Assembly (NCBI GenBank): GCA_030655075.1
Contig: JAURWE010000099.1
Location: 44,461-108,460 of the forward strand
Source: Pararhizobium sp.
Lineage (GTDB): Bacteria; Pseudomonadota; Alphaproteobacteria; Rhizobiales; Rhizobiaceae
Direction of reading: 5' to 3'
Length of the DNA stretch: 64,000 nucleotides
The stretch's first letter is position 1. Each line of letters opens with the position of its first letter. Positions 7,744-15,767 of the stretch are shown piece after piece. Below the pieces are notes generated by a model, which was given only the letters and a program-made list of their open reading frames with translations, did no database searches and was not told the DNA's origin. The position numbers and the translations under genes were made by a program.

Positions 7744-9627
7744 TTGGCCAACCCGAAAAAAACCGTCTCGGCGGATAACAGCAATCCGCTGTCGACGCTG
7801 CGCAATCTCTGGCCCTACATGTGGCCGTCCGACCGGGCCGATCTCAAGATGCGGGTCGTCTGGGCGACCGTCTTCCTGCTCGCCTCCAAGATCGTCCTCA
7901 TTCTCGTTCCCTATTTCTTCAAATGGGCGACCGATGCGCTGAACGGCAAGCCGGACGCCACACCGCTGCCCACGTTTCTGGTCGGTGCCGTCATGCTGGT
8001 CATCGCCTACAACATCGGCCGCATCTTCCAGGCCGGCCTCAACCAGCTTCGCGACGCGCTCTTTGCCAGCGTCGGCCAGTATGCCGTGCGCCAGCTCGCC
8101 TTCCGCACCTTTGTCCACATGCACCGCCTGTCGTTACGCTTTCATCTGGAGCGCCGCACCGGCGGCCTGTCGCGCATCATCGAGCGCGGCACCAAGGGCA
8201 TCGAGACGATCGTTCGCTTCACCATTCTCAACAGCGTGCCGACCGTCATCGAGTTCCTGCTGACCGCCGTCATCTTCTGGGCGGGCTATGGCTTCAGCTA
8301 TCTCGCCGTTACCGCCGTCACCGTCTGGCTCTACATCTGGTTCACCATCCGCGCCAGCGACTGGCGTATCAACATCCGCCGCTCGATGAACGATAGCGAC
8401 ACGGAGGCCAACACCAAGGCGATCGATTCGCTGCTCAACTTCGAGACGGTCAAATATTTCGGCAACGAGGACATGGAGGCGCGCCGCTTCGACCAGTCGA
8501 TGGAGCGCTACGAAAAGTCCGCCACCCAGGTCTGGACCTCGCTCGGCTGGCTCAACTTCGGCCAGTCGGTGATTTTCGGCATCGGCACGGCGGTCATGAT
8601 GGTCATGTCGGCCATGGCGGTGCAGCGCGGCGATCAGTCGATAGGCGATTTCGTCTTCATCAACGCCATGCTGATGCAGCTCTCCGTGCCGCTCAATTTC
8701 ATCGGCTTCGTCTATCGCGAAATCCGCCAGGGCCTGACCGATATCGAGCAGATGTTCGATCTCCTGGAGGTCGAGGCCGAGGTCCAGGACAGTCCCGATG
8801 CCAAGGAACTTGTCATCGCCCATGGCGCGATTTCCTTCAAGGACGTGCATTTTGCCTATGACCCGGCCCGGCCGATCCTGAAGGGCATCTCTTTCGAGGT
8901 CCCGGCCGGCAAGACTGTCGCGGTCGTCGGTCCGTCCGGCGCCGGCAAATCGACCCTGTCGCGGCTGCTCTACCGCTTTTATGACATCCAGAGCGGCGCC
9001 ATCACCGTCGATGGCCAGGACGTGCGCGACGTGACGCAGAAGAGCCTGCGCGCCGTCATCGGCATGGTGCCGCAGGATACGGTGCTGTTCAACGACACGA
9101 TCGCCTACAACATCCGCTACGGCCGCCCGGCCGCCTCCGATGCCGAGGTGCAGGCCGCTGCCGATGCGGCTCAGGTCGGCCCCTTCATCCTGTCGCTGCC
9201 TGATGGGTTCAAGTCCATGGTCGGCGAGCGTGGGCTAAAGCTGTCCGGGGGCGAAAAGCAGCGTGTGGCCATCGCCCGCACAATCTTGAAGGCGCCGCCG
9301 ATCCTCATCCTCGACGAAGCGACCTCGGCGCTCGACACCCGCACCGAGCAGGAAATCCAGTCGGCGCTCGATATCGTCTCGAAGAACCGCACGACGCTGG
9401 TCATCGCCCACCGCCTGTCCACCGTCATCTCCGCCGACGAGATCATCGTGCTCAAGGATGGCGCCATCGCCGAGCGCGGCACCCATGGCGAGCTAATGGA
9501 CAGCAACGGCCTCTACGCCTCGATGTGGAGCCGCCAGCGCGCCGCCACGCAGGCCGAGGAAGAGCTGAAGAAGGTCCGCGAAAGCGACGATCTCGGCGTG
9601 GTGCTGCGCGGCCCGGCGGCCGTTTGA
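7744..9627 (+). CDS. Atm1/HMT1-type ABC exporter (fused permease and ATPase)
   Basis: 627 aa half-transporter that works as a homodimer in the inner membrane. Residues about 30-330 carry six membrane helices, and the ATPase domain follows: Walker A GPSGAGKST at about 396-404, signature LSGGEKQ at 500, Walker B ILILDEA at 520-526 and the switch His in IAHRLS near 555. The segment NFETVKYFGNEDMEARRFDQS is characteristic of the Atm1/ABCB7 group, which exports glutathione-linked persulfides or metal conjugates. It starts with TTG at 7744, preceded by CAGGAA; no better ATG or GTG is near. It ends 3 bp from the convergent VOC gene. Confidence 0.9.
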   Translation: MANPKKTVSADNSNPLSTLRNLWPYMWPSDRADLKMRVVWATVFLLASKIVLILVPYFFKWATDALNGKPDATPLPTFLVGAVMLVIAYNIGRIFQAGLNQLRDALFASVGQYAVRQLAFRTFVHMHRLSLRFHLERRTGGLSRIIERGTKGIETIVRFTILNSVPTVIEFLLTAVIFWAGYGFSYLAVTAVTVWLYIWFTIRASDWRINIRRSMNDSDTEANTKAIDSLLNFETVKYFGNEDMEARRFDQSMERYEKSATQVWTSLGWLNFGQSVIFGIGTAVMMVMSAMAVQRGDQSIGDFVFINAMLMQLSVPLNFIGFVYREIRQGLTDIEQMFDLLEVEAEVQDSPDAKELVIAHGAISFKDVHFAYDPARPILKGISFEVPAGKTVAVVGPSGAGKSTLSRLLYRFYDIQSGAITVDGQDVRDVTQKSLRAVIGMVPQDTVLFNDTIAYNIRYGRPAASDAEVQAAADAAQVGPFILSLPDGFKSMVGERGLKLSGGEKQRVAIARTILKAPPILILDEATSALDTRTEQEIQSALDIVSKNRTTLVIAHRLSTVISADEIIVLKDGAIAERGTHGELMDSNGLYASMWSRQRAATQAEEELKKVRESDDLGVVLRGPAAV

Positions 9628-9630
9628 GCC

Positions 9631-10050
9631 TCAGCTGTTTGGTGCGGCAAAAAGGATCAGGTTGCCGTCCGGATCGAGCACGATGAAATTCCACGCGCCC
9701 CAGGACTGCATCGTCAAAGGCTGGTGGAAGCCGACACCCGCCGCCTGATAGTCCCTATAAAGCCGATCAATCGCTGCCCCGCTGTCAAGCGTGATCGAAG
9801 CCGACAGAAGTTCGTCGCGCTGGCGGATATCACCGGCAAAGACCGGCCCGTCCACCTGCCGCAGGCAAAGCCGCGCCTTGTCCCGCTGCACCACGCCGTA
9901 GAACGGCGGCTCGCCATAGGTGAAATCGGCCGCAAAGCCGAGTTTGTCCGTGAAGAAGTCCAGCGACCGGGCAAAATCACGGACATAAAGGACCGGCTCG
10001 GCGCCACTGAGGAAAGGTTTTTCGATGACAGTGCCCGGCATGGTGCTCAT
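9631..10050 (-). CDS. VOC-family (glyoxalase/bleomycin-resistance fold) protein
   Basis: 139 aa, cytosolic. The layout PVLYVRDFARSLDFFTDKLGF at the N terminus and WGAWNFIVLDPDGNLILFA at the C terminus is the usual paired beta-alpha-beta-beta-beta fold of vicinal oxygen chelate proteins. The ATG at 10050 has the ribosome-binding site GCAGGAG 6-7 nt upstream; in-frame extension to 10098 has none. Substrate not predictable; candidates include glyoxalase-like or antibiotic-binding roles. Same direction as the SnoaL-like gene upstream, 80 bp apart. Confidence 0.8.
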   Translation of the reverse strand: MSTMPGTVIEKPFLSGAEPVLYVRDFARSLDFFTDKLGFAADFTYGEPPFYGVVQRDKARLCLRQVDGPVFAGDIRQRDELLSASITLDSGAAIDRLYRDYQAAGVGFHQPLTMQSWGAWNFIVLDPDGNLILFAAPNS

Positions 10051-10130
10051 GGCTTGGCTCCTGCGGAAATTAAGAAAGCGGCTTGGATCGGTCGCCATTC
10101 GGCTCAGACCGGGGTGAATGGCGATCGGTC

Positions 10131-10517
10131 CTAAAGCTGTGCCTCGATGGCCATCTTGTCAACAATCGACCAGACCTCGACGATCTTGCCATCGCGAAAT
10201 TCGTAAATGACGTTCTCGGTAAAGGCCACCTTGCGGCCGTTGACCGGAAGCCCGAGAAAGACCCCCTTCGGCGAGCAGTCGAAGACCAGCCGCGCCGCCA
10301 CGCGTCTCTCGTCGCAAACCAGAAAATCGATGCTGAACCTCAGATCCGGAATATCCAAAAAATCCTTTTCCAGCATGGCGCGATAGCCCGCGAGCCCGAA
10401 CGGCCTGCCATTGTGAACCGCTCCTTCGTCAACGAACTCCCCCAGATTGTCCCAGTCCTGCGCATTGAGGCAGGCGATATAGTTGCGATAGATGCCGGAA
10501 AGGTGGGATGAGGGCAT
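10131..10517 (-). CDS. SnoaL-like ester cyclase / NTF2-fold protein
   Basis: 128 aa. The pattern YRNYIACLNAQDWDNLGEFVDEGAVHNG, then GLAGYRAMLEKDFLDIPDLRFSIDFLVCDERRVAARLVF and FTENVIYEFRDGKIVEVWSIVDK, is that of SnoaL-like proteins (cone-shaped alpha+beta barrel). In polyketide pathways relatives close rings; stand-alone ones are mostly of unknown function. The ATG at 10517 follows AGGAG closely. It is transcribed away from psd, with a repeat element between the two. Confidence 0.78.
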   Translation of the reverse strand: MPSSHLSGIYRNYIACLNAQDWDNLGEFVDEGAVHNGRPFGLAGYRAMLEKDFLDIPDLRFSIDFLVCDERRVAARLVFDCSPKGVFLGLPVNGRKVAFTENVIYEFRDGKIVEVWSIVDKMAIEAQL

Positions 10518-10537
10518 GGGGGAGGCTCCTGTGCGCG

Positions 10538-10698
10538 AAGTGAGTAGTGGTTAGTGGGTAGGAGTTAGGGGAGTGGTCGCGAATAGCGAATAGCAATAGG
10601 GAATCCAGTAGGATTGTACCGCCCCGCGCTCAACGGTCATCAACTATCGCTACCCACTACCGACTACCCACCGCCTACTCCCCACACTCGACTATTTC
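10538..10698. repeat. Degenerate heptamer arrays in inverted orientation, family C copy 1
   Basis: The left arm (about 10538-10605) is a G-rich run of imperfect 7-8-base units such as GTAGTGG, TTAGTGGG, TAGGAGT and GCGAATA. The right arm (about 10639-10698) is its C-rich counterpart, with ACTACCG, ACTACCC and CTACTCC units. The arms could pair loosely over about 60 bases. A second copy lies at 31445-31553. The unit and layout are not a known family to me. It occupies the divergent gap between the SnoaL-like gene and psd and may contain or displace their promoters. Confidence 0.7.
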
Positions 10699-10770
10699 CC
10701 GCCTGCCGTTGCCCATCCGGCCGTTTCGCGCTAGGTCCTTCGCAACGAAAAATTTGGAGAGTTCACGTTC

Positions 10771-11469
10771 ATGAGTTTGATCGACACGGTCCGCCGCACG
10801 CTGGTTCCTGTTCACAAGCAGGGCTATCCGTTCGTCGCCGCCTTCTTCGTCGCGTCGGTGGTGCTGGGCTTTCTCTGGCAGCCGCTGATGTGGGTGGGCT
10901 TCATTCTCACCGCCTGGTGCGCCTATTTCTTTCGCGATCCGGAGCGCGTCACGCCGCTCGACGATGATCTCGTCATCAGCCCCGCCGATGGCCGCGTCTC
11001 CTCGATCGCCCTGATGACGCCGCCCGAAGAGCTCGGTCTCGGCAATGTGCCGATGCTGCGCATCACTGTCTTCATGAATGTCTTCAACTGCCATGTGAAC
11101 CGGGCGCCGATGCGCGGCCGCGTCACCACCATCGCCTATCGTGCCGGCAAGTTCCTCAATGCCGAGCTCGACAAGGCCAGCCACGAAAACGAGCGCAACG
11201 GCCTGATCATCGACACGGCCCACGGCCCCATCGGCGTCGTCCAGATCGCCGGTCTCGTCGCCCGCCGCATCGTTTGCTGGACGTCGAAAGACGCCACGCT
11301 CGACGCCGGCGAGCGCTTCGGCCTCATCCGCTTCGGCTCGCGCCTCGATGTCTTCCTGCCCGAAGGTGCGCAGCCGCGCGTCAGCCTCGGCCAGACGGCG
11401 ATTGCCGGCGAGACCGTGCTGGCCGAATTCGGCTCGTCCAAGGGACCGGTCATCAGCCGCCGGAACTGA
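10771..11469 (+). CDS. psd: Phosphatidylserine decarboxylase proenzyme (short type)
   Basis: 232 aa. Converts phosphatidylserine to phosphatidylethanolamine at the inner membrane. The proenzyme cleaves itself at a Gly-Ser bond to create a pyruvoyl group; here that is Gly221-Ser222 in AEFGSSKGP near the C terminus, as in the short, archaeal-like Psd of rhizobia. N-terminal residues about 17-50 are hydrophobic and anchor it. The segments YFFRDPERVTP and FMNVFNCHVNRAP are family landmarks. It lies 33 bp before pssA, whose product makes its substrate, so the two form a pathway operon. Confidence 0.95.
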   Translation: MSLIDTVRRTLVPVHKQGYPFVAAFFVASVVLGFLWQPLMWVGFILTAWCAYFFRDPERVTPLDDDLVISPADGRVSSIALMTPPEELGLGNVPMLRITVFMNVFNCHVNRAPMRGRVTTIAYRAGKFLNAELDKASHENERNGLIIDTAHGPIGVVQIAGLVARRIVCWTSKDATLDAGERFGLIRFGSRLDVFLPEGAQPRVSLGQTAIAGETVLAEFGSSKGPVISRRN

Positions 11470-11502
11470 CCGCCGCGCGCTTAAGGATCCAAGGAGTTCG
11501 AC

Positions 11503-12372
11503 ATGGACACACCTTTCCCGCCCTTCGAGCCGAACGGACCCAATGACGAAGGGCGCGGGCCGCGCCTGCGCGAAATCCCGCTCCGGATGATCGTGCCCAA
11601 CATGATCACCGTGCTTGCCATCTGCGCCGGTCTCTCCGGCATCCGGCTCGCCTTTGAAAACCGCGTCGAGCTCGCCGTCGCCATGGTCCTGCTCGCCGCC
11701 TTCCTCGACGGCATCGACGGCCGCGTCGCCCGGCTCCTCAAGGCAACGTCGAAGTTCGGCGCCCAGATGGATTCGCTGGCCGACATCGTCAATTTCGGCG
11801 TCGCCCCGGCGCTGGTGCTCTATGTCGCCGTGCTCGACCAGGCCCGCTCGATCGGCTGGATCGCGGCGCTGATCTACGCCATCGCCGCCGGTCTTCGGCT
11901 TGCCCGCTTCAACGTCATGGCCGAGCGCGAAACCAAGGCCGTCTGGCAGTCGGAATATTTTGTCGGCGTGCCGGCGCCGGCCGGTGCCATGCTGGTGCTG
12001 CTGCCGGTCTATCTCGTGCTGCTCGGCATTGTGCCCGACCGCTTCATCGCGCTCGGCGCCAGTGCCTATACGGTGCTCATCGGCTTCCTGCTCGTCAGCC
12101 GCCTGCCGGTCTGGTCGGGCAAATCCGAAGGCAGCCGCGTGCGCCGCGATCTGGTCCTGCCGATCATGCTCTTCGTCGTGCTCTATGTGGCGACACTGAT
12201 GACCTACACTTGGGAGACCATGGTCGTCACCGCCATCGGCTACCTCGCCACCCTGCCGTTCGGCGCCCGCCTGTGGACACGAAAATACGGCAACTGGCCG
12301 GCCAGCCACCTGCATGTGGAAGGCGAACTGCCACCGGAGCTGGACGAGGGCCCAGACCGCAGCAGGGAATAA
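11503..12372 (+). CDS. pssA: CDP-diacylglycerol-serine O-phosphatidyltransferase
   Basis: 289 aa integral membrane enzyme that joins CDP-diacylglycerol and serine to phosphatidylserine, feeding Psd. The CDP-alcohol phosphotransferase motif DG-x2-AR-x8-G-x3-D-x3-D is complete in DGRVARLLKATSKFGAQMD (and the Asp that follows in SLAD), near residues 69-93. About seven hydrophobic segments follow. It lacks the phospholipase-D-like HKD motifs of the E. coli type, which fits the Bacillus/rhizobial class. The N terminus is proline-rich and polar. It is followed by a family B repeat and converges on an SDR gene. Confidence 0.95.
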   Translation: MDTPFPPFEPNGPNDEGRGPRLREIPLRMIVPNMITVLAICAGLSGIRLAFENRVELAVAMVLLAAFLDGIDGRVARLLKATSKFGAQMDSLADIVNFGVAPALVLYVAVLDQARSIGWIAALIYAIAAGLRLARFNVMAERETKAVWQSEYFVGVPAPAGAMLVLLPVYLVLLGIVPDRFIALGASAYTVLIGFLLVSRLPVWSGKSEGSRVRRDLVLPIMLFVVLYVATLMTYTWETMVVTAIGYLATLPFGARLWTRKYGNWPASHLHVEGELPPELDEGPDRSRE

Positions 12373-12479
12373 GGGGCGTGTTTCGGCTTAACTTTGCTGC
12401 GGCGATGATCGCCGTCGTGTGGTTGCCGTTTTTCAACATAGCGCAAAAAGCGATGCGCCGTGTCTGCGACGCGATCGCC

Positions 12480-12583
12480 TAAAGCGCATTGCATGAACAC
12501 GGATTCACGCAATGCGCTTTAGGTCTTTGTATTATGCATGTCTTTAGCCCAAAACCGCGCACACTTTTGGGAGAGATGCATTA
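12480..12583. repeat. Two-hairpin intergenic element, family B copy 1
   Basis: The first hairpin (12481-12520) pairs AAAGCGCATTGC with GCAATGCGCTTT, with an inner TGAA/TTCA pair. The second (12534-12581) pairs ATGCAT with ATGCAT and CCCAAAA with TTTTGGG around an 11-base loop. The copy at 37446-37549 is the reverse complement, with about 80% of bases kept by eye. Here it sits between the convergent pssA and SDR genes, and the SDR stop codon directly abuts its right end. It could act as a two-way terminator or RNA-stability element; similar sequences are common between rhizobial genes. Confidence 0.8.
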
Positions 12584-13318
12584 AGCCGGCATCCGGTAGT
12601 CCACAATCTTCTTGTCCTGCACGATGAACAGCTTGCCGGTCTCGGTCTGGCCGGGGCCGACGAGGGGCAGAAGGGCTGCGGCGGTCTCGGACGGGTGCGG
12701 CAGGGTGTCGGGGTCTTCGCCGGGAATGGCCTGTGCCCGCATGGCCGTGCGCGTGGCGCCCGGATCGACGCTGAGGATGCGCAGGGACGTGCGCTGCGTC
12801 TCGTGCGCCCAGGTGCGCGCCAGCGCCTCGACGGCCGCCTTGGAGGCGGAGTAGGCGCCCCAGAAGGGCTTGCATTTGTGGGCGGCGCTTGACGACAGGA
12901 TCAGTGCCCGGCCCGCGTCGGATTTCAGGAGCAGCGGCTCCACCGAGCGGATCAGCCGCCAGGTAGCCGTCACGTTCACCGTCATCACCTTTTCAAACAC
13001 CTTGGCCTCGATATGGCCGATCGGCGAGATGATGCCGAGCATGCCGGCATTGGCGACGAGAATATCGAGCTTGCCCCAGCGTTCGAAGATCGAGCCGCCG
13101 AGCTTGTCGATGGCGCTCATGTCGGTCAGATCGAACGGCACCAGCGTCGCACTTCCCCCGGCAGCCTTGATCGCATCGTCCAGATCTTCGAGGCCGCCGA
13201 CCGTGCGGGCACAGGCGATCACGTGCGCGCCGGCTTTGGCGAGTTCCAGCGCGGTAAAATAGCCGATGCCGCGCGATGCGCCGGTGACCAGGGCAATGCG
13301 GCCGGTAAGATCGATCAT
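12581..13318 (-). CDS. Short-chain dehydrogenase/reductase
   Basis: 245 aa NAD(P)-dependent oxidoreductase of the classical SDR family. The nucleotide-binding TGASRGIG is at about residues 11-18, VANAG in the middle, and the catalytic YSASK near residue 151. The MIDLTGRIALVTG start at 13318 follows CGGAG; the frame stays open upstream to 13363 without a good ribosome-binding site. It follows purF on the same strand, 90 bp on. Substrate unknown. Its stop codon is formed at the edge of the family B element. Confidence 0.85.
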   Translation of the reverse strand: MIDLTGRIALVTGASRGIGYFTALELAKAGAHVIACARTVGGLEDLDDAIKAAGGSATLVPFDLTDMSAIDKLGGSIFERWGKLDILVANAGMLGIISPIGHIEAKVFEKVMTVNVTATWRLIRSVEPLLLKSDAGRALILSSSAAHKCKPFWGAYSASKAAVEALARTWAHETQRTSLRILSVDPGATRTAMRAQAIPGEDPDTLPHPSETAAALLPLVGPGQTETGKLFIVQDKKIVDYRMPA

Positions 13319-13407
13319 GTCTGGATGGCTCCGAAAAATGGGATGCTGGAAGTGCTGCGCCATGGCTTCGGGCGCCGGGCGAAGCAGATTGACGTCGCGG
13401 CTGAGTA

Positions 13408-14898
13408 TCAGCCCTTGCTGGCGAGCACGGACAGCTTTGGTCCGGCCGCTTCGCCGTTCTTGTCGAGCAGGCGGGTCGGATAGTCACCGGTGAAGTAATG
13501 GTCGGTGAACTGCGGCCGGGCATTGTTGCGGTCTTCGCCGCCGACGGCGCGGTAGAGCCCGTCGATCGACAGGAACTCCAGCGAATCAGCGCCGATGAAC
13601 TTGCACATCGAGGCCAGGTCCTTGTGCTGGTTGGCCAAGAGCTTATCGGCGTCCGGCGTGTCGATGCCGTAAAAGTCCGGGTGGTAGATCATCGGGCTGG
13701 CGACGCGGATATGCACTTCAAGCGCGCCGGCTTCGCGGATCATCTGGACGATCTTCAGCGAGGTCGTTCCACGCACGATCGAATCGTCGATCAGCACCAC
13801 CCGCTTGCCTTCGATCATGGCGCGGTTGGCGGAATGTTTGAGCTTGACGCCGAAGGCACGGATCGACTGGGTCGGCTCGATGAAGGTGCGGCCGACATAG
13901 TGGTTGCGGATGATGCCGAGCTCGAACGGGATGCCGCTTGCCTGGGCAAAGCCGATCGCTGCCGGCGTGCCGCCGTCGGGAACCGGCACGACGACATCGG
14001 CCTCGACAGGCGATTCCTTGGCGAGATGCATGCCCATGTTCTTGCGAGCGACATAGACGTTGCGGCCGCCGACGACGGAATCGGGACGGGCGAAATAGAC
14101 ATATTCGAACAGGCAGAGCCGCTCCGGCTGCGGCTTGTTCGGCTTGCGGGCGTCGATCGACACGGAACCGTCGGCCTCGATCTCGCAGATGATGACTTCG
14201 CCGTTTTCGACGTCTCGCACGTATTTCGCGCCGATGATGTCGAGCGCGCAGGTTTCCGAGCAGAAGATCGGCTTTCCGTCGAGTTCGCCCATGACCAGCG
14301 GCCGGATGCCGATCGGGTCGCGCGCCGCGATCAGCTTGGTGCGGGTCATGGCCACCATGGAATAACCGCCTTCCATCTGGCGGATGGCATCGATGAAGCG
14401 GTCGGCGGTCGACGAATGGCGGGAGCGGGCGATCAGGTGCAGAACGACTTCGGTATCGGATGTCGACTGACAGATGGCGCCGGTGGCGATGATCTGGCGG
14501 CGCAGCGTCAGGCCGTTGGTAAAGTTGCCATTGTGGGCGATGGCGATGCCGCCGACTTCGAGTTCGGCAAACAGCGGCTGGACGTTGCGCAGCGCCACTT
14601 CGCCTGTCGTCGAATAGCGCGTGTGGCCGATCGAGATGGTGCCCGGCAGTTTCGCCAGCGTTGCCGGATCGGTGTAATGGTCGCCGACCAGGCCCATGCG
14701 CTTTTCGGTGTAGAACTGCTGCCCGTCGAAGGTGACGATACCGGCTGCTTCCTGGCCGCGATGCTGGAGTGCATGCAGGCCGAGCGCCGTCAGCGCCGCC
14801 GCATCCGGGTGTCCCAAGATGCCGAACACGCCGCATTCTTCATGTAGCGTATCGCCATCCATATCATTGTCCAGGTCGGGGGAATGCAAATGGGTCAT
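13408..14898 (-). CDS. purF: Amidophosphoribosyltransferase
   Basis: 496 aa. First committed step of purine synthesis: PRPP plus glutamine to 5-phosphoribosylamine. The N-terminal nucleophile is the Cys of EECGVFGILG, exposed after removal of a propeptide of about 21 residues, and is followed by the glutaminase domain (LQHRGQEAAGI). The phosphoribosyltransferase site is VVLIDDSIVRGTTS near residue 365. I start at the ATG at 14898, which has GGAAAGG upstream; the in-frame GTG at 14922 is less likely. It follows cvpA, as in many proteobacteria, but a stem-loop separates the two here. Confidence 0.96.
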   Translation of the reverse strand: MTHLHSPDLDNDMDGDTLHEECGVFGILGHPDAAALTALGLHALQHRGQEAAGIVTFDGQQFYTEKRMGLVGDHYTDPATLAKLPGTISIGHTRYSTTGEVALRNVQPLFAELEVGGIAIAHNGNFTNGLTLRRQIIATGAICQSTSDTEVVLHLIARSRHSSTADRFIDAIRQMEGGYSMVAMTRTKLIAARDPIGIRPLVMGELDGKPIFCSETCALDIIGAKYVRDVENGEVIICEIEADGSVSIDARKPNKPQPERLCLFEYVYFARPDSVVGGRNVYVARKNMGMHLAKESPVEADVVVPVPDGGTPAAIGFAQASGIPFELGIIRNHYVGRTFIEPTQSIRAFGVKLKHSANRAMIEGKRVVLIDDSIVRGTTSLKIVQMIREAGALEVHIRVASPMIYHPDFYGIDTPDADKLLANQHKDLASMCKFIGADSLEFLSIDGLYRAVGGEDRNNARPQFTDHYFTGDYPTRLLDKNGEAAGPKLSVLASKG

Positions 14899-15039
14899 TG
14901 CAGTTGGCCTTTCCGCGCACACGCATCGCGCATATCGTATGCTTGCTGCCGTCCTTCAAGAGATCATGCCTGAAAGGAGTGGCATTCGTCACTGTCTATT
15001 CGTCGATAATGCCGCCGGACCCCTTTGGCCCAAACGGAC

Positions 15040-15060
15040 AAAGCCCGCAGTGCGGGCTTT
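15040..15060. terminator. Stem-loop between cvpA and purF
   Basis: AAAGCCCGC and GCGGGCTTT form a perfect 9-bp stem with the loop AGT, 10 bp after the cvpA stop on the minus strand. A short T run ends the stem in either direction. It probably ends radA-cvpA transcripts or trims them before purF, whose start is 142 bp further on. Confidence 0.65.
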
Positions 15061-15069
15061 GTTTGATCG

Positions 15070-15687
15070 TCAGCCGTTGGTCGCCGGCGTATCGTTGGTG
15101 GCCGGCGTCTCGTCCACCGGCGGCGTCGTTTCCGTGCCGCCCGTGCCGTCGTTCTCGCCTTCGCCGGTCGGGTCCTTGCCGCGCAGGCGGTCGAGGATCG
15201 TCGCGTCGGCATTTTCAGGCAGCAGTGCCAGCAGCTTTTCGCCGAGATTGTCGAGCAGCGGCTTGGATTTTGCCGTGGTCACCCAGACCGGCTGCTGTGC
15301 CGGTGCGACCAGCCAGTTGAAGAACAGGATGGCGACGACGACGAGCAGGATGCCGCGGGCAGCGCCGAACAGGAAGCCGAGCGTGCGGTCAAGCGCGCCG
15401 ATGCGGCTGTCGATGATGAAATCGGCGATCCGCATGGTGATGAAGGAAATGACGATCAGCGCGACGACGAAGATCGCGCCGGCCGAGCCGACCATGGCGA
15501 CCGTGTCGCTGGTCGTGTAGTCCTTGGCGTAGGGCAAAAGGACCGGATAGAGGAAGTAGGCAGCCGCTGCAGCGCCGACCCAGCTTGCAACGGACAGGAC
15601 CTCGCGCGAGAAGCCGCGCACCATGGCGAGAATGGCCGAAAACAGTGCGACGCCGAGAACGATACCGTCGAGAATTGTTATGGGCAT
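15070..15687 (-). CDS. cvpA: CvpA-family membrane protein
   Basis: 205 aa. Four hydrophobic segments at about residues 3-22, 27-47, 60-85 and 100-122, with the family start MPITILDGIVLGVALFSAILA, then a hydrophilic Glu/Thr/Pro-rich C-terminal tail. In E. coli CvpA is needed for colicin V production and for envelope stress tolerance; its molecular role is unsettled. It is placed between radA and purF, and the cvpA-purF neighbourhood is widely conserved. The gap to radA is 80 bp. Confidence 0.88.
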   Translation of the reverse strand: MPITILDGIVLGVALFSAILAMVRGFSREVLSVASWVGAAAAAYFLYPVLLPYAKDYTTSDTVAMVGSAGAIFVVALIVISFITMRIADFIIDSRIGALDRTLGFLFGAARGILLVVVAILFFNWLVAPAQQPVWVTTAKSKPLLDNLGEKLLALLPENADATILDRLRGKDPTGEGENDGTGGTETTPPVDETPATNDTPATNG

Positions 15688-15767
15688 TGTGTCCTACTCC
15701 AGGGCTGCGGCCACGCTCCGCAGTAAAATTCTTCTTTGGACTGCGGCCTTTTCCCCAAGGGGATGGC

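Noticed and set aside
10675..12315. 546-codon minus-strand frame opposite psd and pssA
   Set aside because: It spans two well-supported genes and the repeat between genes, with very high His/Asp/Arg/Gly content; an antisense artefact.
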